64,000 bases of DNA from Pollenia angustigena (lineage: Eukaryota > Arthropoda > Insecta > Diptera > Polleniidae), in the NCBI GenBank assembly GCA_930367215.1, contig OV884058.1:197116208-197180207 (forward strand), given 5' to 3'. The notes beneath the pieces are model-generated. The model searched no databases. It was not told where the DNA came from and saw nothing but the letters and a program-made list of their open reading frames with translations. This document shows, piece after piece, positions 1 through 11,280 of the stretch. The position numbers and the translations under genes are program-made. Every line of letters starts with the position of its first letter. Within the stretch, counting starts at the first letter, position 1.

Positions 1-644
1 CATTTGTCCAAAATGCGCAGAAAATTTCAACTTTCAATAATGCAAAACTGTTTGCATATTTGCGCTCTCTACTAAGAAGCCCTCTTTTGGAGCAATCATA
101 GGCAGCGTAAAAAATTTCTAAGGTGTATGAAAAATTTATTAAAAAATCTATTTAATATATGTGTACATTAGGGGTATAACCTTCTTTTTTTTTGGCATAG
201 TACCAACCATGTCCTAGTAACCACGAAAATCATAGTCTTTTGTAATTTTCTCAAAAAAGTTCACGCATCAATTGGGTTTTCTAAACAGGTGTATAAAAAA
301 TTATTTAAAAATTTATTATTTTTTAAATTACTCAAAGTTACATATATCGAGCCCTTATAGCAAAAATAAAATTTTACAGGAGAGGGGGTTTTTGTTAAAT
401 ATTTTTGCTTCAAGTCTAGGGTTTCGTTTAAAATTGCTTTTGCTCTTATTTCGTAACGGTACTTCCCAGAGATATGAGATTTTTAGAGATAATGCAAGTG
501 ATCAAAAATGTTCGATTTTCATCAAAAAACAAAAATCTAAAATGTTGTTGGTTGCATCATTTTTGTTATTAGGGCTCGATATGTATGTATGTATATGTAT
601 AACAAAAAGAAGAAAAATTATGAGTTTGTTATTGAAAGATACAA
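1..644. other. Intronic sequence, nothing recognised
   Basis: AT-rich DNA with a chance open frame of 137 codons at 272-685 on the plus strand. That frame has no family signature and overlaps the decayed transposase on the other strand. Confidence 0.4.
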
Positions 645-1170
645 ATATAAGATTTAAAGTTCGAGTAGATTTACAGAAAGGATAAATATCCTGAACAACT
701 TTAATGGCACGCTCCGTACATATCTTTGTTGGTTTCGGATTATTGAATCATCTTTTGTCCAATGCTTAATAAAGCAGTTTCTTGAAAGTGATTGATATAA
801 AACTCGAAGTTGTCGTCGAGAAATCTTTGGTCTGAAAACCATATGTCAAACTGTTTTCCGCAGGTAAACTCGCATATCGGATACAAGTCATTTTGATATT
901 TTGGTATTAATATACATATAAGCTAAAATCGCTAAAATGGCTCTTGAGTTCCAACGAGCGTTACTTATTGGGGATATGGGTTTCAAATTTATCTATGGAC
1001 ATTTTTTGGTTTCTTGACAGAATCTAAATGCAGTTCCTAGTTCAAACAAATACTGCATGTCGTCGCGCCATTTAATATTTTTAATATCAAGCATTACACT
1101 ATTTTGAATGTAGCTCTGTTTTAAGTTGTTGTAATTCGAAATCAATTTCCTTACAAAACTGTAACATATA

Positions 1171-1426
1171 TCTGTGGTTTTCATGGGCAACCGCGTATGT
1201 CTATTTTTTCGATTTTAAAATGTTGATGCCATATTGTTTAATTTTAAACGCCCTTTACATGGTTTTAAAAATTTTTAAAAACTAATAGACTCATTCCGAT
1301 GTTTAACTCTATTACAAAGTTCAAAAGGTGCAATACCTAACTCATAGTTTGATCTAGAATGGGGTTTTCGGCTCTCCTGAAAAATTTTATTTTAAGACAT
1401 ACGCGGTTGCCCATGAAAACCACAGA
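1171..1426. mobile_element. Small MITE, TCTGTGG termini, copy 1
   Basis: 256 bp with about 30-bp inverted ends beginning TCTGTGGTTTTCATGGGCAA. It is inserted in the transposase pseudogene between ATATA and TATATG. It has no coding capacity. Relatives lie inside both copies of the large MITE (2571-2640 and 49357-49599). Confidence 0.85.
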
Positions 1427-2096
1427 TATATGGAGAGGATATCTTACCACCGAGCAACTTATCCATTACGTGCCTCAATATCAAATCCAAAATGTGGTGA
1501 TACCAATATAATGTGGTATTTGCAATCTGAGGCTTTTAAAAAATTTCTGTAGCTGTGTAACCACACCATTTATCTTGCCGGTGTTAACTGAGGTTGTGTC
1601 ACAAATGATCATTTTTATATTGTTCCATAATTCAAACTTGTAGAGCAATTCTCTAATGCCATTAAATATGTATTTGCCTTTCCATCATTCAAAGAAAGTA
1701 CCCGCAGATATATTTCTTTAAATTCATTTTTTAAAACTATCACTTGAATTTTCTTTCCGTTTACTGTTTTTCCATCGAAGTGAAGACTCCAAAGTTCTTC
1801 CTTCAATTGTTTTTTTTAAATGTTTTTCTTTTTGTTCAGCCGATTTAATAACAGCCTTGTAAATTGCTGGTCGAGAAGGTGTAGAAATAGTAACACCAGA
1901 ATCGGAGAGTTCTTTACAAATGTTTGCTGCTTTTTTAGTACTAATATGTTCCTTATTCACCAATGTAACAGCTGGATTTGTAGTAGAGAGTTTTCGCTTA
2001 AGACGAGCTGGGGGTATAAACATAGCATTCTGATTCTTCAGATAAATAATTTTCATCAAAATCGCAACTAGTAATTTACCGAAAATCACTTATATG

Positions 2097-3187
2097 CACG
2101 CAAAGAAAAACATGGTTGTGGTAAACATATTCTAAGAGCAACATATTATGATAAGAATTATGATCGTAGTCACCATATTGAGATTATTATTGAATCATAT
2201 TATGACTAAATATACTCGTAATATGTCATCATAATATTTTTCCCTTAATCATATTATTATTCTGTTAATCATACGAAGTTAAGAAGTAATCAAATTATTG
2301 TCATGTTAATCATAATAAGCTAAGAAATTAATCATATTATTGTCATGTTAATCATAATAAGCTAAGAAGTAATCATATTATCATCATGTTAATCATAATA
2401 AATTTAGAAGCAATCATATTATGATCCAGCACCTTTCATAGCTGTCATAAAAATACAAAATAAATTAAAATATTTTTGCATCGATCTTTTATTTTGTGGC
2501 TTTTTACAATTTTTCTTAATGTTAATCAAATAGCGGAGTTCAATAAAAGGCTTGCAAAAGAGCAAATGAAAAATCTGTGGTTTTCATGGGCAACCGCGTG
2601 TGTCCATTTTTTCGATTTTAAGATGTTGATGAAATATCGTAGCACTTTTATAAAATATAACGAAATCTCTGTGTGTTTTGTTGTTGGATTTTACCAAAAA
2701 AACTATGATATTTTGCATTTGCACTATTACACTTATACTTGAATGAATTTATTTTTTTTATGGAATTTTATCTTTTAATTGTTTAACCGCTCACAAATAA
2801 AAAAACGACACAACTGTTTCAAAATTATTTTACAAATGGTGCTAACATAATATGATTAGAGTAAAAATAGTTTGAATGCATCTTTAACATAAGATGATAA
2901 ACGTATAGAAAGTTATCATGTTATGGCTATTAAATATCATGATATGGTTGTGAGAAATATAATATGTTTAGAAAGTTATCATAATTAAGTTGTTAGAAAA
3001 ATAATTATTTTTCGGTCAACAATACTCAAATTCATAATTGCGATAAACATTGATATGTTTAGAGTAACTATAATATTGTTGATATTAAATAAAAATAACA
3101 ATTATTTGTTTACGACAACAATATATTGTTACATTAAACATAGTGTTGTTGCCGTAACCATGCCCAACCATGTTTTTTCTCTGCGTG
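2097..3187 (+). mobile_element. Large MITE family 1, copy 1
   Basis: 1,091 bp. The ends are inverted and imperfect: CACGCAAAGAAAAACATGG on the left, CACGCAGAGAAAAAACATGG read inward on the right. The left part (2230-2420) is a tandem repeat of an about 50-bp TTAATCATAATAAGC unit. The middle carries the first ~70 bp of the small TCTGTGG MITE, whose other end is deleted. The right part is rich in ATGATAACTTTCTA-like and ATATTGTT motifs. The open frames at 2476-2742 and 3055-3378 recur in the second copy only because the DNA is repeated. It interrupts the transposase-like pseudogene. Confidence 0.85.
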
Positions 3188-3494
3188 TGGAAGGTGAATA
3201 TTCCGAGTTGAAATCACTGTTTATTTTAGTAACATCAAAAACATTCTTCAAATCATCACAATCTTTTGGTCTATTAATACTTTTGTGGTATAATGATATG
3301 AGATTTACAATTTTTCTGTTTACTGGTCTCACGGATACCGTTTGTAGATTCATATTTTTCCATAAATCACATATTTAATTTCTTATTGTTTTAATTCTAA
3401 GCCATTATATCTGCCAATTATTACATATTTCCTTGGTAGGCATTTTACTGAAATGATTTAGTCCAAAATCAATGTTTTGGATTTTACGCGGCAT

Positions 3495-4956
3495 TACTTA
3501 ACTATTTTTGAATATAGAGAACTGGTTTTTCCAGATTGTGGAATTTTTTTCAACTGATTGGAAACTCTCTTGAAAGACATTTTGGAACACTTAAATCACG
3601 GACTTGAACTAACAAAAATAGTATTTTACATAATTTAAAATTATTTTGAGGCGGCCTTCTTAATGCAATATTGAATATTCATAATTTTATACGGTGTTTT
3701 TTTTTTATTAATTTTTAATTTTTTTTTGTTAAAAAAAAGTTAAAGATACGTTTTGGTTTGTGGAAAAATCTCTAACCATCTCTAAATATTAATGAAATTT
3801 CATACTTGAGCTATTTTTTGTTTCAAATAAACATATTATTAATTTTTCTCAACTAAAAATAAAATTAAACATTTTCAAAACTTCATCGCGGTTGGTGCGT
3901 GAGCCTTAGCGAAAAAATAAATATACGTTCCCTTATAGTTGTTTATGCTCTATCGGGTTGTGCTATGCCAATTTTGATATTTTAAAAAATTGTTAAAAAG
4001 TTATATCCCTAGTGTAAAATTTTTTTTTTTTTTATTTCCTAAGTTTTGTGATATTTTTGTAAGTATACTACTTCAAAAGGACCAGTAAATTTTGACATTT
4101 TTTTTTGATTACTCCTTCAAAGGACCAGTAAATTTTGAAATTTTTGATTACTCCTTCAAAGGACTCTTTTTTTAATTTTTTGTTTGCAAAAAAATTTGTT
4201 ATTTTAACCATCCAATTTGGTGTGGAATGCCTTATATATTACTTAAATTTATTTTTATAAAATTCTGTTAGCACATACGAGTACAAACATTACAAAAAAT
4301 AATATTTTATAAGCAAATTATTAAAATTTTCTTGAGTGAAAAAATAATAAGGAAACTACTTTGTTTTTTCTATTAAACTTAATTCAATCTAAAAAAAGAA
4401 AACATTCCATATTTTTTTAATATTTTAAAAATTTATATATAATTTTCAAGTCATTTTGATATTAAGTAGCTGATATACTTTGTATATGCGTGTGTGTGTA
4501 TGTTTTTCATCAAATTTCAAGGGGAAAAACTGAAGTCGAAAAAAAAATTAGTTGATTTTCGTTCCATGTTTGTAGAAAAGAAAAAGTCATGTCATATTGA
4601 AACTAAATTTCTTTTTTTTAAATACATATTAAAATAAACTTGAACAAACATACAAATGCAAATATAAGTTTTATGCATTCATAAGCAAGCACTTAATATA
4701 AATACAAACAGACAATGTCAACACATACACACACACATGCATACAAACACACATACGCACACATAAACATGCGAAATTTATGTTTAAATAGCATATAGAG
4801 TGGGTGGTTTGATAAGTAATTTAAGAGAGAAAATTATTTTTTTTTTAAGTATTAATGAATACATTTTTCTTAAAAGGGTTATTTATAAAAAAAGTAGTTT
4901 AAAAAAAAAAAAAAAATATGTTATTAAATTTTTTTTAAGTTAAAGCTGCTCATAAA
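3495..4956. other. Intronic AT-rich sequence with simple repeats
   Basis: Holds a roughly two-copy tandem repeat of an about 45-bp unit containing CTTCAAAGGACCAGTAAATT at 4070-4170, and an imperfect CA-rich microsatellite near 4690-4770. No gene is seen. Confidence 0.5.
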
Positions 4957-5145
4957 TTAGTGATTTGTTCGAGTGATTTGTTAGCGTACCATTTCTCTGC
5001 ACACGACGAGCAAATCACAATAACCTTTAACGTCAAAAAGAAAACCTGAATTGTGAAGGGGATGATGCAATTGCATTTTTAATAATTTATTTGTGTACAC
5101 AACAAAAAAAGAAATTAAAAATGTTTGCTGCTTTTTTCGAATCTC

Positions 5146-5245
5146 AAGCCAGCCGCCTGGGTTCGAATCTCAGGTCAGTCAAGAATGAACAATTATCAAT
5201 AACAATTTTAATTAATTTTCATGTTGTAAAATTCCTTTCTTCATA
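5146..5245 (+). repeat. tRNA-like (SINE-type) repeat, copy 1
   Basis: Contains AGCCGCCTGGGTTCGAATCT, a good pol III B box (GGTTCGAATC), followed by TCAGTCAAGAATGA and a tail that matches copy 2 over about 100 bp. The A-box part is missing or not recognisable, so this is probably a truncated SINE. Confidence 0.55.
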
Positions 5246-5664
5246 AAAATTATTTAATGAAAAATTAAATGATTAAAAATATTAAAATTTGGATTTAAAA
5301 AACCATACTAATTATTGTTAAAAGCTAAGGCAAGAGCTCTTTGTGTACATTTGTCCTTTAAGTTGTGCTGAAAAAGGTCAACAAGGAAAAGAAAGACAAA
5401 ATGGAAAAAACAAAAAAATGTACTTTGGACTTCAAAAAAAATTCTTGACAAAAAGTACGAAAAAACAGAAGTAAGAAAAAAAACATGTAGAATCAATTAA
5501 AATGGATAATCTTTCAAAAAAGCAAATTTCGATCTACCAAAGGTTTAAATACAATTTGGTTTAAGGATTGATGTTTGACTATTGACGTCAGCAGTCATCA
5601 ATGGCTGCGAGTGTAAGACGGCAAATCCCTCTGAAGAGATCAAGTGGTTGTGATCAAAACATGT

Positions 5665-5775
5665 CAGGGTCATCAGCCGCCTGGGTTCGAATCGCAGGTC
5701 AGTCAAGAATGAAAAATTATCAATAACAATTTTAATTAATTTTCATGTTGTAAGATTCCTTTCTTCATAAATATA
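5665..5775 (+). repeat. tRNA-like (SINE-type) repeat, copy 2
   Basis: Direct copy of the repeat at 5146: AGCCGCCTGGGTTCGAATCG and the same downstream CAATAACAATTTTAATTAAT stretch. It has more sequence 5' of the B box (5590-5664), possibly the rest of the tRNA-like head. Confidence 0.55.
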
Positions 5776-6280
5776 ATTTAATGAAAAATTAAATTTGATG
5801 AACTTAAGCCTGATTAAGAATATTAGAAATTTGGATTAAAAAAAGAAATTAAAAACATTAAGAATGTTGAAACAGAATTCAAAAAAATTTTGTATGCTAA
5901 GCAACAAAAATAGATACAAATTGACGTTTCCTTTTACACTTAAATGAAAAAATTGTAAAGTGTTCGCACACAAGCCAGCTTAACGATGGTGACGATGATT
6001 TAAATATATTTCCTTAAAACGTTGCTTTTTATCACAAAGGGACCACTGAAGAACAAAAGTGAGCTGTCTCTCGTTGGATACCCAAGGAATCTTTGCTCTG
6101 AAAATGTACCCTTTAAAAACAATTTTCTTCTTTGAAAAAATTTGACTTTTAAAGAAAATATCTTTTTTAAAAGAGTATCTTTTTGAGAAGAGTTCGCTTC
6201 ATGGAAAGTGTCCTTTTTGAAAAAGTAGGCTTTTGAAGAATGTCTTCTTATGCAAAAAAGTTAAAGTTTACATAAGTTAA

Positions 6281-6853
6281 CCAACACACTAGGAGCCACT
6301 TTTTGGGTTTGAGATTAAAGTTAATTTTATTATATAATTAGCTAATCTGAGAATTAAGTTAATCTAGTATCAATTGAATTTGATATTTTTGGGTATTGGC
6401 TTAAACCATGTAGCGCTACCATACTGAGCACAAATAAATGGCAACATTTTTTTGCAAATATCAACTTTTTATCAAGCAATATGGATATTTTCAAAGAAGA
6501 AGAAGAAAATGCGCGAATTTAATATTTTTTACAAGGTAGAAATTTTTTGTGTTTAAAGAAAAAATATATTACAGAAAAAATATAGAATGGAAAAATTCTA
6601 TGAAAGTGCTAAACAATGTTTTAAAATGTATTTTTTGTTTATATTTTTGCAAGTTCTTTATGTTAAACATGTGTATGTTGACAGTTTAAGTTAAGGTTTA
6701 AACCACAACCGTTGGCCGCTTAAACTAGCAAAAAAAAGTTAAAAAAATACAACTCTAAAAGTAAATACGGAGATTAAAGTAAATTTAACCGCTAATCTCT
6801 AACCCAAAAAGTGGCTCCAAGTCCAGCAAAAGTGTTTGGGCTAAGTGCGTTGG
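6281..6853. mobile_element. piggyBac-type MITE (TTAA target)
   Basis: 573 bp flanked exactly by TTAA at 6277-6280 and 6854-6857. The ends are CCAACACACT and, inward from the right, CCAACGCACT. A second inverted block, GAGCCACTTTTTGGGTT, lies further in, offset by about 25 bp on the right arm. There is no open frame. TTAA duplication is the hallmark of piggyBac transposition; the end sequence is not the classic CCCT. Confidence 0.75.
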
Positions 6854-7290
6854 TTAAGCTGCCCACACACTAGTGATTTGTGCTTGTGATTTGAGCATGC
6901 TCGACGTCTTGTTACTTGTTAATGGAGCTGTGCACGCACAAATCACAAGTAATTGACAATTTTCAATTTCTTGCGCTTTGTTCGATGTGTTAGTGGGCTT
7001 GTGCGCGAACATTTTACAACTTGTTACTTTTTAGTGTGCAAGGAAACGTCAAGGGAACGTCGAGATGTTTTAATAAAATTGCATGTGAACACCCATTTAT
7101 TCTTAAAAGCCAGTCATTTGTCCATTTTCTTCGTTATTTAATTTTCTTTTGTTTGTTGTCTACACAAATAAATTATCAAAAGTGCTTTTGCATCACCCGC
7201 TTCACAATTCATGTTTTTTGACGTTTAAGATTATTGTGATTTGTTCGTCGTGTGTTGAGAAATGGGAAGCGAACAAATCACACGCTAGTC

Positions 7291-8501
7291 AAAGGTGTCC
7301 TTTTGTCAAAAAATGGAAACTTTTCGCTAAAAGTATTATTTTCTATAAAAGGGTACTTTTTCAAAAGGAGAGCTACTTTCTATTGCTTTGCGAAAGAAAA
7401 ATGGTAGCAGATCAAGCGGTCAGTACTTTTTAATCCGTTTGCGCATACGTCTTTCGCATCTTTTTTGTTTCTTTTCATTCAATTTAAACAACATGAATAT
7501 AGCTTTATCATACAACAGTACTATAACTAGTACCTTCTTCTTAAAACTTTTCACTTGACCCTCTCATTTTGTCTTGTCCAAATGTGAGCACTTGCCGTAC
7601 ATGTTCGTACGTACCCTCATGACCAGAGGAGAACAAAAAAGCGGAAAAAATATAACAAAAGCATATCCTGAAAATTGTATAAACTTTTTGCTGCTGCTCT
7701 GTATGTGTGTGTGTGTGTGAGTAATTTTTTACTTTTTTGCATATCGTAAGTGAAGGACGATGAATTGAGCTGAGCTGAGATGAGTTGAGTTGAACAAAAC
7801 TCAAGAGACAACAATGGCAAATTACATCCGTCTATCTTGTGCTATAAAAATATTCAATGTATTTTTTATAACAAGAGCTCGAAAAGCAGATGAAAAAAGT
7901 ATTTGAAATTAAAAATAAGAAAAAAAAGCTGAAACATTTACAAGCACATAATTCAGTTAATGTTAAAAAAATGAAAAGATCCTCATGTAAAATTGTTTTT
8001 CTAACGACATGAGAAAATAGACAAAAACAAAAACTCTAACAAATGAAAGGGAAAATAATAGAAAAAAATTTTATATAGATGTTGTTGGAAGACAAAAATG
8101 CTTTACAGGGTTTGGAAATTTTTGAAAAGTGTCATATAAAAAGCAAAATTCTGTAAAACAAAGATAAAATACTTTGTAAAATTTTCTGTAAATACATATT
8201 TTCAATTTTTCAATAACAAAAATATACAAAAAAAGTTTATTCATCGCAAATTTTTTAAAAATTATATAAAAAAGGGATTTTTTTGAAATATTGTCTATAA
8301 ATATTATATAGTCCTTAAAAATTTTTTAGTTTAAAACAAATTCCATACACAAAAAGCAAATTTTTTTATAAATAAATGAAAATTGTTCGAAATTTTTTTT
8401 AAAATTAACAAAAATACTAAATTTTTTAAAACCTTTTAAAATTTTCAACATTTCAAATTTTTTAAAAATTCCTATAAGTGGTAAATTTTTAATGTTTTAT
8501 A
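7291..8501. other. Intronic sequence with (GT)n microsatellite
   Basis: A short GT run at 7701-7720 and very AT-rich sequence after 7860. No gene is recognised. Confidence 0.4.
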
Positions 8502-8503
8502 TA

Positions 8504-9384
8504 ATGGGTGATTTTTTTTACTAATATCTTTTTGGCACCACTGGTTTAAACAGCTGACAGCAGTTTGGTCTATAATTTAACCATGAATCGTCTTACAAAC
8601 GAACAACGCTGGCAAATTATTGAATTTTATTATCAAAATGCGTGCTCTGTTAAAAAAGTTCATCCACTTTTTTATCGAAAAATTGTGTTCAGCGACAAAG
8701 CTAATTTTTGGCTCAATGGGTACGTTAATAAGCAGAATTGTCGATTTTGGAGTGAAGATCAGCCAGAAGCATTGCAAGAGCTACCAATGCATCCAGAAAA
8801 AGTCACAGTTTAGTGCGGTTTATGGGCTGGTGGCATCATTGGACCGTACTTCTTCAAAGATGACGCGAATCGTAACGCAACTGTGAATGGTGAGCGCTAC
8901 CGTGAGATGATATCCAACTTGTTTTTGCCCAAAATGCAAGAGCTCGACTTGCATGACATGTGGTTTCAACAATACGATGCCACATGCCACAAAGCACGCT
9001 TAACAATGGACTTATTGAGAGGCGAGTTCGGTGAACATTTTATTTCACGTTCGGGACCGGTCAATTGGCCGCCTAGATCGTGCGATATAACGCCTTTAGA
9101 CTATTTTTTGTATACACCTGCCCGCTTCAATTGACGCATTGGGAGACAACATTGAAGCATTTTTTCATGAGATACCGGCCGAAATGTTGCAAGGAGTTTT
9201 CCAAAATTGGGCTAAGCGGATGGACCATTTGAGGCGCAGTCACGGTCAACATTTGCATGAAATAATCTTCAAACATTAAATTATATGGACCGTACTATCG
9301 ATTCAAATAAAGATTTCATGAATTTTTCTGATTTTTATGTGTTTTTTTTTTAAACTTTCCTATAGCTCTTAAAAAATCACCCAT
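8504..9384 (+). mobile_element. Mariner-like DD41D deletion derivative
   Basis: 881 bp flanked by TA at 8502-8503 and 9385-9386. The inverted ends, ATGGGTGATTTTTT, are perfect over 14 bp. It carries a broken transposase, described separately. The normal length of such elements is about 1.3 kb, so this copy is internally deleted although its ends are intact. Confidence 0.92.
8583..9279 (+). pseudogene. Mariner (DD41D-type) transposase, deleted and frameshifted
   Basis: Starts MNRLTNEQRWQIIEFYYQNA, the first helix of the DNA-binding region, then jumps after SVKKV to HPLFYRKIVFSDKANFWLNG. About 100 codons of the HTH region are lost. The catalytic core continues with ALQELPMHPEKVTV, a TAG in place of Trp, then CGLWAGGIIGPYFF and NGERYREMISNLFLPKMQ. 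The second catalytic Asp motif reads WFQQYDATCHKAR instead of WFQQDGATCHTAR, so it is damaged. The third motif, WPPRSCDITPLDYFL, keeps its Asp; family spacing would be 41 residues. A frameshift near 9110 precedes IDALGDNIEAFFHEIPAEM and the C-terminal HLRRSHGQHLHEIIFKH. It is inactive. Confidence 0.92.
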
Positions 9385-9386
9385 TA

Positions 9387-10429
9387 AATAGCAAACATTT
9401 TTTTAAATAGCAAATGTTTCGCTAATTTCATAAAAAGAAAATTTTTTTTTATAAAACTTTCCTATTAAAATTTAAAATTTTTCTATAATTTCCTAAAAAA
9501 AAATTAGCAAATTATTACAAAAATTCACAAATTGGTTTCGCAAATTTCTTATAAATAACAAATTTTTAACAAAAAAATTCTTATAAATATTAAGTTTGTG
9601 TAAAATTTCCTATTAAAAGCAAATTTGTGTGGAATTTTCTATACAAATTAAATAGATCAGTGATAATAGGGGTTTCACTGCGGAATGAGAGATAATAAGC
9701 TGTATACACCTTCGTTTTGTTGTTCCAAAAGTTGTCTCAAGAGTGTCGTATGATCTCGTGTCTACCTCGTAAGTTGTTCGAGGTCAAAAATCCGTTTTCG
9801 CGATTATCTCGTTTTCTATAGCTCCCATGATGTTAACATATATTATACAAATTGTAGAGCATACAATTTGCCACAAATTTTGTTGTAAACAAATTTTCAG
9901 ATGCCCAACCGTTTTTGAGACGGAGCGCAGAAAGCCCGCAGCTCTCAGCCATATTTATGCAACAGCTCCTTCATTACTTGAGTAACTTGATTATCTTCGC
10001 GACGGTTATTCTCAGTAACTGGTGCCTCGATTAAAGCACTTTGTATAGCAAACGCTGTGGTACTTTGCTTCAGAAGCGATCAAGTCATAGTCATAAAGTA
10101 CAAGATGATCTTTGACTTATTCTTCTAAGGAATCGTTACGTTTTTCTGCTCTTTTGATGAAGTTGTAATTTAATTCCAAGGTATTTACGTCACAGATTGT
10201 GATTGTCGATATTTTTCTTTATTTGCTAAACTGTTCCTAACAGCTGTTTGGCCACAAAATAAACACAATTTTTTTAAATCCCTTTTTGGAGTTTTTCACG
10301 ATCAATGACGTAAGTGATCTGGAAGCACAACATTTTGCCATGTCATAGTAGCAAACGTAAAATTAAAAACAATCAACACCAAGGAAGTTATGGCACTAAA
10401 ACCTATTTTCGGGAGTAAAATTTTTAAGG
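9387..10429. other. Intronic sequence, nothing recognised
   Basis: AT-rich to 9650, then more balanced sequence to 10400 that may be an old element. I found no ends or protein signature. Confidence 0.4.
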
Positions 10430-10835
10430 TCAGCTAAGGTCAAATATGGATAGATTCCAATAAAATTTGGTAGGATAATTTAGGTTGCAATAAAATAAGT
10501 TTGGACCAAATTAAATCTTAACAAAAACATAATAAACTGCTTTATGTGCTCAAAGAATCTATTCCGGAAAGAAGCTTGCATGGGAGCAATGTGAAATTGT
10601 AACCATCTTCAAAAGGATTGGTCCTTGATCCAATCAAAACCTTTGTACCAAATTTAATTAAATTATCTCCAAATTTGCGAACTGCACTTTGCTCAAAAAG
10701 TCTACAGCTTGCCAGACGGACGGACGGACATCGTTCGATTTTTAATACTAAAAGGTGGATTTAGAACCAATATTTTTAAGTGTTACAAGCATCAGCACAA
10801 ACGCATAATACACTCTTTACTATTGTAGTGTACAA
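10430..10835 (-). repeat. TATACCC/ACTTGTT dispersed repeat, type B, partial
   Basis: Reverse-orientation fragment containing TCTATTCCGGAAAGAAGCTT, CAGACGGACGGACATCGTT and the CATCAGCACAAACGCATAAT block near the TATACCC end. It is homologous to 16905-17550 and 17613-18275. Confidence 0.7.
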
Positions 10836-11093
10836 AAAATTCACCGTTTGGCAGGTTTTATTTCTTCAAAAATAAATTCGGAGCTCGCGTTACGTCAATG
10901 ATTACCGGTCCATGACGAAAAATTATTTATTTAAAAATATGGGTGACATTGATTTGGGCGAGATGGCGCTACGAATTCGACCACCATACAAATCGACTTA
11001 TTAAAATAAAATTTTTGCGATAAGTGGATTTTGATAAATCGACCTATCCATATACCTTCAAGGTCGAGCGATTAAACACCTTTCGATTATTTC

Positions 11094-11280
11094 CTGTATG
11101 GCTACGTGAATTCTCTACAATATGCGAAAAAACTGGCAACAATTGACACCTTGGAGGCCAACAGCGTTCGTGTTGTTTGTGAAATATGGGCAGCAATGCT
11201 AAAAAATTGGCTCAAAATTAGCCGTGCGGAATGCAAGTCTCTTGCGAAACTCTTGGTTTGTAGACGTCAGCGGTAATGTC
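11094..11280 (+). pseudogene. Mariner transposase C-terminal remnant
   Basis: Reads LYGYVNSLQYAKKLATIDTL, then EANSVRVVCEIWAAMLKNWLK, matching the mariner region just after the third catalytic Asp (LWGYVKSLVYADKPATIDALE..I..VI.EI.P.ML..V..NW). No ends are visible and it is too short to be active. Confidence 0.7.

Larger units (their letters stand above)
645..3494 (-). pseudogene. Decayed, unclassified transposase-like gene split by two MITEs
   Basis: Three blocks on the minus strand read as one protein of roughly 490 codons. They are 3494-3188 (starts MPRKIQNIDFGLNHFSK, later DLWKNMNLQTVSVRPVNRK), 2096-1427 and 1170-645. The blocks contain stops and frameshifts. Motifs in order are LHFDGKTVNGKKIQVIVLK, then ICDTTSVNTGKINGVV-QLQ, IPHYIG and an H-H-x-LD-type stretch followed by LRHVMDKL across frames, then WRDDMQYLFELGTAFRF, NARWNSRAILAILAY and AIKVVQDIYPFCKSTRTLN. 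From memory these match a family of long uncharacterised proteins common in insects and cnidarians. The two early Asp motifs (HFDGK, CDTT) and the His motif suggest an RNase H-fold transposase of hAT-like type; this is inference. A 1.1-kb MITE (2097-3187) and a 256-bp MITE (1171-1426) interrupt the frame. The element's own ends were not found. Confidence 0.65.
4957..7290. mobile_element. DNA element with ~75-bp TIRs
   Basis: The left arm (4957-5040) and the right arm (7210-7290) are inverted copies. Both read TTAGTGATTTGTTC or GTGTGATTTGTTCG, then CCATTTCTC, then ACACGACGARCAAATCACAATAA and AACGTCAAAAA. Further GTGATTTGT motifs sit just inside (6870-6950). No transposase is visible. The element hosts the tRNA-like repeat pair and the piggyBac-type MITE. 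Confidence 0.65.

Noticed and set aside
272..685. 137-codon open frame on the plus strand
   Set aside because: AT-rich composition, no domain, and it overlaps the readable minus-strand transposase remnant.
2476..3378. Open frames conserved with 48645-49697
   Set aside because: Conservation reflects duplicate MITE DNA. Frames are not longer than chance and contain no domain.
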